Below are positions 59,478 to 64,000 of a stretch of 64,000 nt of DNA, one piece after another. Below the pieces are notes generated by a model that made no database searches, was not told the DNA's origin, and worked only from the letters and a program-made list of their open reading frames with translations. The position numbers and the translations under genes are program-made. Origin of the DNA: Malus domestica (Eukaryota > Streptophyta > Magnoliopsida > Rosales > Rosaceae); contig NC_091661.1 in NCBI RefSeq assembly GCF_042453785.1, positions 27,581,501 through 27,645,500 on the forward strand, given 5' to 3'. Every line of letters begins with the position of its first letter. Position 1 is the first letter of the stretch.

Positions 59478-60666
59478 TTAGTGAAACTTCATCTCATTTG
59501 GTTTGCTGCCCCTAAACGCTGAAAGAGAGAAGAATGACCTTGTTGCAGCTGAAACACACATGGTAGAGAGTCTTGGAATCTTAATCAAGCGAATTAGAAA
59601 TGGCACGTAGATATTCTGTATGCAGGTGTAGAAAAAATTTGCAGGAAGATAAAAAATCATAGAAAACGATACTGTGTGTACTCGTCAAGTGGAAAGACAA
59701 CCTTTAGTTGCAGGTCCTGCAGCTGCATCGCGGTTCTCTTGTGACTTATGTGAACTCTGCCCGTCGAATCTGCTAATATTTGATTGAGCTGCATGCAGAA
59801 ATCCAAAATGATTATTAGCATGAGGAAAAAATGAACATCCATCCATCTAACTTTTCTCTACTACAATATGAAATACAATCTGCTTTTGTCAACTATCTGC
59901 TTTCCCAACAAATTAAAGCAAGGGTTAGTGAGGGAGGGAGGAAAGGAGCAAAAGAAAAAAGACACGAAGGCAGGACGAAATTCTAACAAAGCAGGAAACT
60001 TACTAGAGTACGGTTCATACTTCCTTGTTTGAAGCGAAGCCTTTCTGAGTACACTGGCAGCATCAAACTCTCCTTCAGAGAAAACTGACGGACTAGACCA
60101 ACCAGCCAAATTGGCATCTCCCTTGCTCTTCCGAGCAAATTTTAAGAGCCTCTTCAGTCCTTTTGGTGCATCCTTTTGGAACACAATAGCAGGAGGATTT
60201 TCAGCATTTCCCTCTCAATATTATCTGGTTCGTTACTTTCTTCTTGCAGCATCTGGGACAAAGAATGATGGACACAAGGACATGACAGTCCAGCCGGTGC
60301 AACATTGGCTGAAGTGGTTACTTGAGATGAGTCGTTACATGGGGACATGGCCTGATGCTCCTCTATTTCCACCCAAGCACTTGGGGAGAAGGTTGATTCT
60401 TCTTCAGCTTGGACTTGCAATGACAATTCTGCAACATTTTTTAAGTCATCATTACGATCAGGAGAAACTGGGTCAAGATGTTGTGTCTCACCACACATCG
60501 GGCTATCATTTACCAGAGCTTCTGGTTCCACAGCATAATTTGAAAGGCCGACTGACACAATATCTGGCTCTTGATGCTGACTCACAGGATCAGAAGCGCT
60601 ACCAATCACCTCATCCTCTTGAGATTCAATAATATTTATGTTGTTTCTGAAAGATGATATCTTCAT
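59478..60666 (-). pseudogene. C-terminal part of a COP1-interacting-protein-7-like gene, truncated
   Basis: Three exons (60004-60660, 59702-59788 and 59478-59548) join in phase. The large exon encodes an acidic Ser/Glu-rich segment and then [20 protein letters not shown] and [11 protein letters not shown]. The last exon encodes TRSFFSLSAFRGSKPNE. The combination of KRLLKF(G/A)RKS and a final SFFSLSxFR motif is characteristic of CIP7-like plant proteins, light-signalling regulators of nuclear type. A one-base loss near 60210 shifts the frame between the acidic segment and the RKS motif. All upstream exons are missing where a Copia LTR remnant begins. Confidence 0.65.
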
Positions 60667-60915
60667 GATCTCTTGAGATTGTTTCCTATTTCATCATGAT
60701 TTCCTGATTTCCCTTTATTATTAAAACATTCCCTTTATGTATTATTTGTATATTAATTATACTTGTAAATCGAGTCATTGTACACTATTTAAATCAATTA
60801 TAATGCACCCTCCAAGGTATCGAGGGATTGAGCCAAATTACCTTCGCTTACCTTTGCTGTCTTTTCTGCAATTGCTGCTGTGCATTATCTTTTATGGTAT
60901 CTCAGAGCCGGTGAC
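60667..60915 (+). mobile_element. Copia-type LTR remnant with primer-binding site
   Basis: AT-rich LTR-like sequence ends shortly before tggtatctcagagccgg (60895 onward). This matches the initiator-Met tRNA primer site (TGGTATCAGAGCC) with one extra base. No gag-pol follows. It separates the CIP7-like and Agenet gene fragments. Confidence 0.6.
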
Positions 60916-60990
60916 TAGCATATTTTTTTAGGCTACAGTGTTCTATTCCACTGTGCTTAGTGGATTTTTAAGGTTGTTAGCCTCTCATAC

Positions 60991-63819
60991 CTTTCAAATC
61001 CAATCTTGTGATCATAGACAATTCGAATACATCATTTGTGCAATCCACAGCCATAGATCCACCGCCATTATGTTCCTCGCCTGCACACATTAGATTTTGA
61101 AATAATTACAGATCTAAAGAATGCTGTAGCTTTGACATATACACACCTATTGCTGGATCTTTCGAGTATTCAACAAGCAATTCAGTCAGTTTTCCATTCC
61201 GTTCCACTGCACTGCTCACTCCATCTTCATTCTGTCCAACCCCCTGAATGAGTTAAGAACAAACATTGTGATCAATAAAACTAAATTAGAAGCAAAGAAA
61301 TCCCAATATGGTACCTCCAAATCCATAACTTTTCAAGACATAATAGGACAGCTGAATACCTTCAAATTAATTATGGATAAAGAAAAACAACACTTCATAG
61401 TTATGTCTAATAAATGTCTTTCAACAAACAAGAGAAACATCTCTTTGTTTTGAACAGAAATGTCTTGCATTGTCATATTGGTCATGCATTGGAATTTACG
61501 CAAAAGCTTAATGTAGGCTACAGTTCTGAACTTCTGATATGTAGAGACAAATGAAAGAAGCATAGCATATAGGCTTCAGATATAAATACCTCCATAGGGA
61601 GCAGACATGATGTTCCAGCATGAGATCCCCCTGTTGCTTCAGACTCTGACCTGATACCAGAAGAATCAGTGTTGTCCATTGCATGCTTATCTCCAACATT
61701 TACTTCACCAGTCTTTTCGATTTCACTGGCTTTCTTGCCTGCAACAGATTATACACATTTATTTTATTTGGATTATCCAATGAACCTATTAGCATAGGAA
61801 TAATATCATGTAATGTTAAGAGTTTCTCATGTCTTACTCTAGGCCATCGGATATCAGCTTGAGATATTCACGGTTTACCCTTGCTTTTAAAAGTACTTGG
61901 TTGTGTGGACCTATCATGTATTTGTCCGTTTATGAGGACTATTGATTTTTTTACCATGCAATTTCAGTGGTCTGCCTTCCTATCATGTCCTACTCTAGGT
62001 CGTGGGATATCACTTTGAGATTTCCATGGCTTACCTTTTCTTTTAGAATGAGTTAATGCTTGATCATCCAGTCCTCTAACCTTCTGTTTCGCAATCTTCT
62101 GCAAGAGCAAAGAACGCATATTAATCAGGACCAGTAGGTTTTAGAAGAAACAAAATCAGAGGAAAAATAGTGCAAGGCTTTCTTTGTATAGAACTTCCTA
62201 CTTTCAAATAATGAAGATGAAAACATTTGATTCGAATCATGCTTGAATGGACCTAAAAGAAGGCAAGCTGCTTGGACTTCTTACTCAAGCAAAATGAATG
62301 GATACAAAGGCCTCCTAGGATATGAACCTAACCTTAATCTTGGAACATTTCCAACAGGCATTATTATGCCATACAAACCATAAAGGCAACAGAGGCCTAG
62401 TCTTTGTTGTTTTCCTTTTAAATATCATGCAGAGATGAAATTTGGGTAGTTTTATGTAATGACATGTCCCCAGTAATGAGCACTAGTTAACCCTACTCTT
62501 GGAATCACTTGAGTCGGTGAGTGTGGTCAGTATAGTTTAAGTAGTTCTGATAATACTCACCGACTCAAGTACTTTGATCAATACTAAGTGAACCAACACA
62601 CTTCTCTTTGATTACAGGGTATCTTGAGTAAAATGCATAGAATAGAGCAAGTTAATGAGGTTTAGAAAGGGAAGACTGGAATCGTGAATTTGTATACCAC
62701 AAAAAAGCACTCAGCTATAGGAGAATAAATAACTAAATACCAACAACATTTTTCTGAGAGTTCACTTACCAAAACATTAATAACTGGGGATTCTTTGTTA
62801 AGAGATTTAACAGGCGTTCTCCTTGGAAATGATTTCTCCAAGGATAAGGAGTCTTCTGAATGCCCACCTTTTAACTTCTTGTAAAGACTTAAAAATTGTT
62901 GCATCATCTTTAGGTTGCAGGGACATTTTCAGTTTCTTTTTGGTCTCTCCATAAGGTGATCTATCCGTGCAAGGACTCAAGTGATTCGATTGAATTATCA
63001 ATGAGATCCTAGAACAAGGTGTTTTCCTTCGAAGTGGTGTAGCTACATCAGAGTTTCCGAAACTCTCACAAGATTGTAATTTATAATCACTTTTGGAACT
63101 CGGACATGAATGCTTTGATTGTGCTTCAGAAACCCTTCTAAAGTGAAATTCCTGAACATAACCGCCAGAATTTTAGTCACACAACGAATTTGAATCCATC
63201 AAATGCTCTTCAGCATAGCAACTTGAATTTACATGGACATCATTAAATCTTTCTGAATAAAATTACATCTTAATGACCTCATTTCCAAGAAACAGAATGT
63301 TTCAAACATGATTACCATCTTGCCCATAAGAAACAAGTAATGACCATCACCTTTCCCCTTATAAAACAAGAGGAAAAAAATACATCGTACCCGAACTTCA
63401 GTAATCCATCTTCCATGCCTCATTGTAGCCCATCCTCCATCATTCCAATCCATGTGAGTCCTCAATTCTAAAAGGTTGAATTCCATCTCCTGCTTTGTGC
63501 AACTTAAAGTGACCGCATACTTGTTTCCTTTAAGAACTTTTGTAATATCTCCGACCCACCAACCCATGTCATGGAATGCATCAACTTTATCCAACAAGAT
63601 AAAATCTCTTTCAGTCGAATTTGGAGGCTGAGACTGAATCTGATGGCCACGTACGACAATTTTAACATCGCTGTTGTTTGATTTCTTATATTGAAGCAAG
63701 AAAGATTCGATCCCTAGTTGACCAAGATAAATTGCTGGAAACCAAGCATAAAATAGTCTTTCTTCGTTGGGATTCATTTCAACTGCTGTCCCAGGGCTGA
63801 AATTTGATCCCATCATCAT
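60991..63819 (-). pseudogene. Tandem-Agenet (DUF724-like) gene, 3'-truncated and frameshifted
   Basis: Exons at 63391-63819, 62770-63151, 62035-62098, 61590-61738, 61147-61243 and 60991-61080 keep phase across every junction. The first encodes two Agenet/Tudor-like domains: FSPGTAVEMNPNEERLFYAW, then DKVDAFHDMGWWVGDITK and LLELRTHMDWNDGGW. Such domains bind methylated histone tails or RNA. Later exons are polar linker. In the second exon an extra A in the run at 62867-62873 shifts the frame between KSLQEVK and GGHSEDSLSLEK. After the donor at 60991 no further exon is present, only Copia sequence, so the usual C-terminal DUF724 part is gone. The 5' end may lie beyond the window, since an AG acceptor directly precedes the ATG at 63819. 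Confidence 0.65.
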
Positions 63820-64000
63820 CTATGAAACAATAGTGAAAAATATCAGTTTCTGTCTGTGACAATTGACAAACCATATATAGCATAAGGAAATTTTCTATCC
63901 TCTCCCAAAATTAGAAGAAAGTCAGATTCACTGCAAAAGAGATCAATACAAGCATTCAAGGTAGAGAAATACAACATTAGCCAATATATGATGAAACTGG
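63820..64000 (-). other. Intron or upstream region of the Agenet gene at the window edge
   Basis: Immediately upstream of the Agenet exon the minus strand reads ttgtttcatag, a good splice acceptor. This stretch may therefore be an intron, with earlier exons outside the window. No coding signal is visible here. Confidence 0.4.

Overview
This window is plant nuclear DNA: genes have many exons with GT-AG introns, the sequence is AT-rich, and retrotransposons and MITEs occur throughout. It is most probably apple (Malus) or a close Rosaceae relative, because the receptor-like protein at 50.2-58.5 kb closely resembles, from memory, the HcrVf family of the apple scab resistance locus. I rebuilt the gene models by hand. 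Splice sites were chosen so that the reading frame stays open and the coding length is a multiple of three, and protein families were recognised from memory without any database search.

Layout. 1-3.5 kb, minus strand: a complete U-box/kinase/USP protein. 5.8-10.6 kb and 16.6-21.5 kb: two copies of a segment of about 4.8 kb carrying a ceramide kinase gene on the minus strand. The second copy is complete (605 aa). The first has lost its original start and one splice acceptor. About 6 kb of nested transposons separate them: an L1-type LINE containing a hAT MITE and a 2-kb solo LTR, plus part of a 5S-bearing Cassandra-type LTR. 22.7-23.5 kb: a broken L-asparaginase-type gene. 24.1-25.2 kb, plus strand: a DUO1-type R2R3-MYB with a miR159-like site. 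25.7-28.5 kb, minus: a RhoGAP-domain gene. 30.0-36.3 kb: a Copia-type element with identical LTRs but dead coding sequence. 36.7-38.3 kb, minus: a hexose transporter. 39.4-42.4 kb, minus: a quinone oxidoreductase.

44-49 kb holds gene debris (ceramide glucosyltransferase exons, an SKP1 fragment, an RLP fragment) and a tRNA-derived SINE. 50.2-58.5 kb is an HcrVf-like receptor-like protein gene split by about 5.2 kb of nested insertion. That insertion consists of two RTE-type LINE 3' ends around a non-autonomous element with an intact 226-codon frame and a repeat array. 59.5-63.8 kb, minus, holds two broken genes (a CIP7-like C-terminus and a tandem-Agenet gene) separated by a Copia LTR piece.

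The U-box kinase, asparaginase relic, RhoGAP, hexose transporter and quinone oxidoreductase occur in the order I recall for Arabidopsis At5g61560 down to At5g61510. The left two thirds of the window is therefore probably an old conserved block into which ceramide kinase, DUO1 and transposons were placed. The right third is a resistance-gene neighbourhood in decay. No tRNA, rRNA or CRISPR gene was seen apart from the 5S-derived LTR piece.
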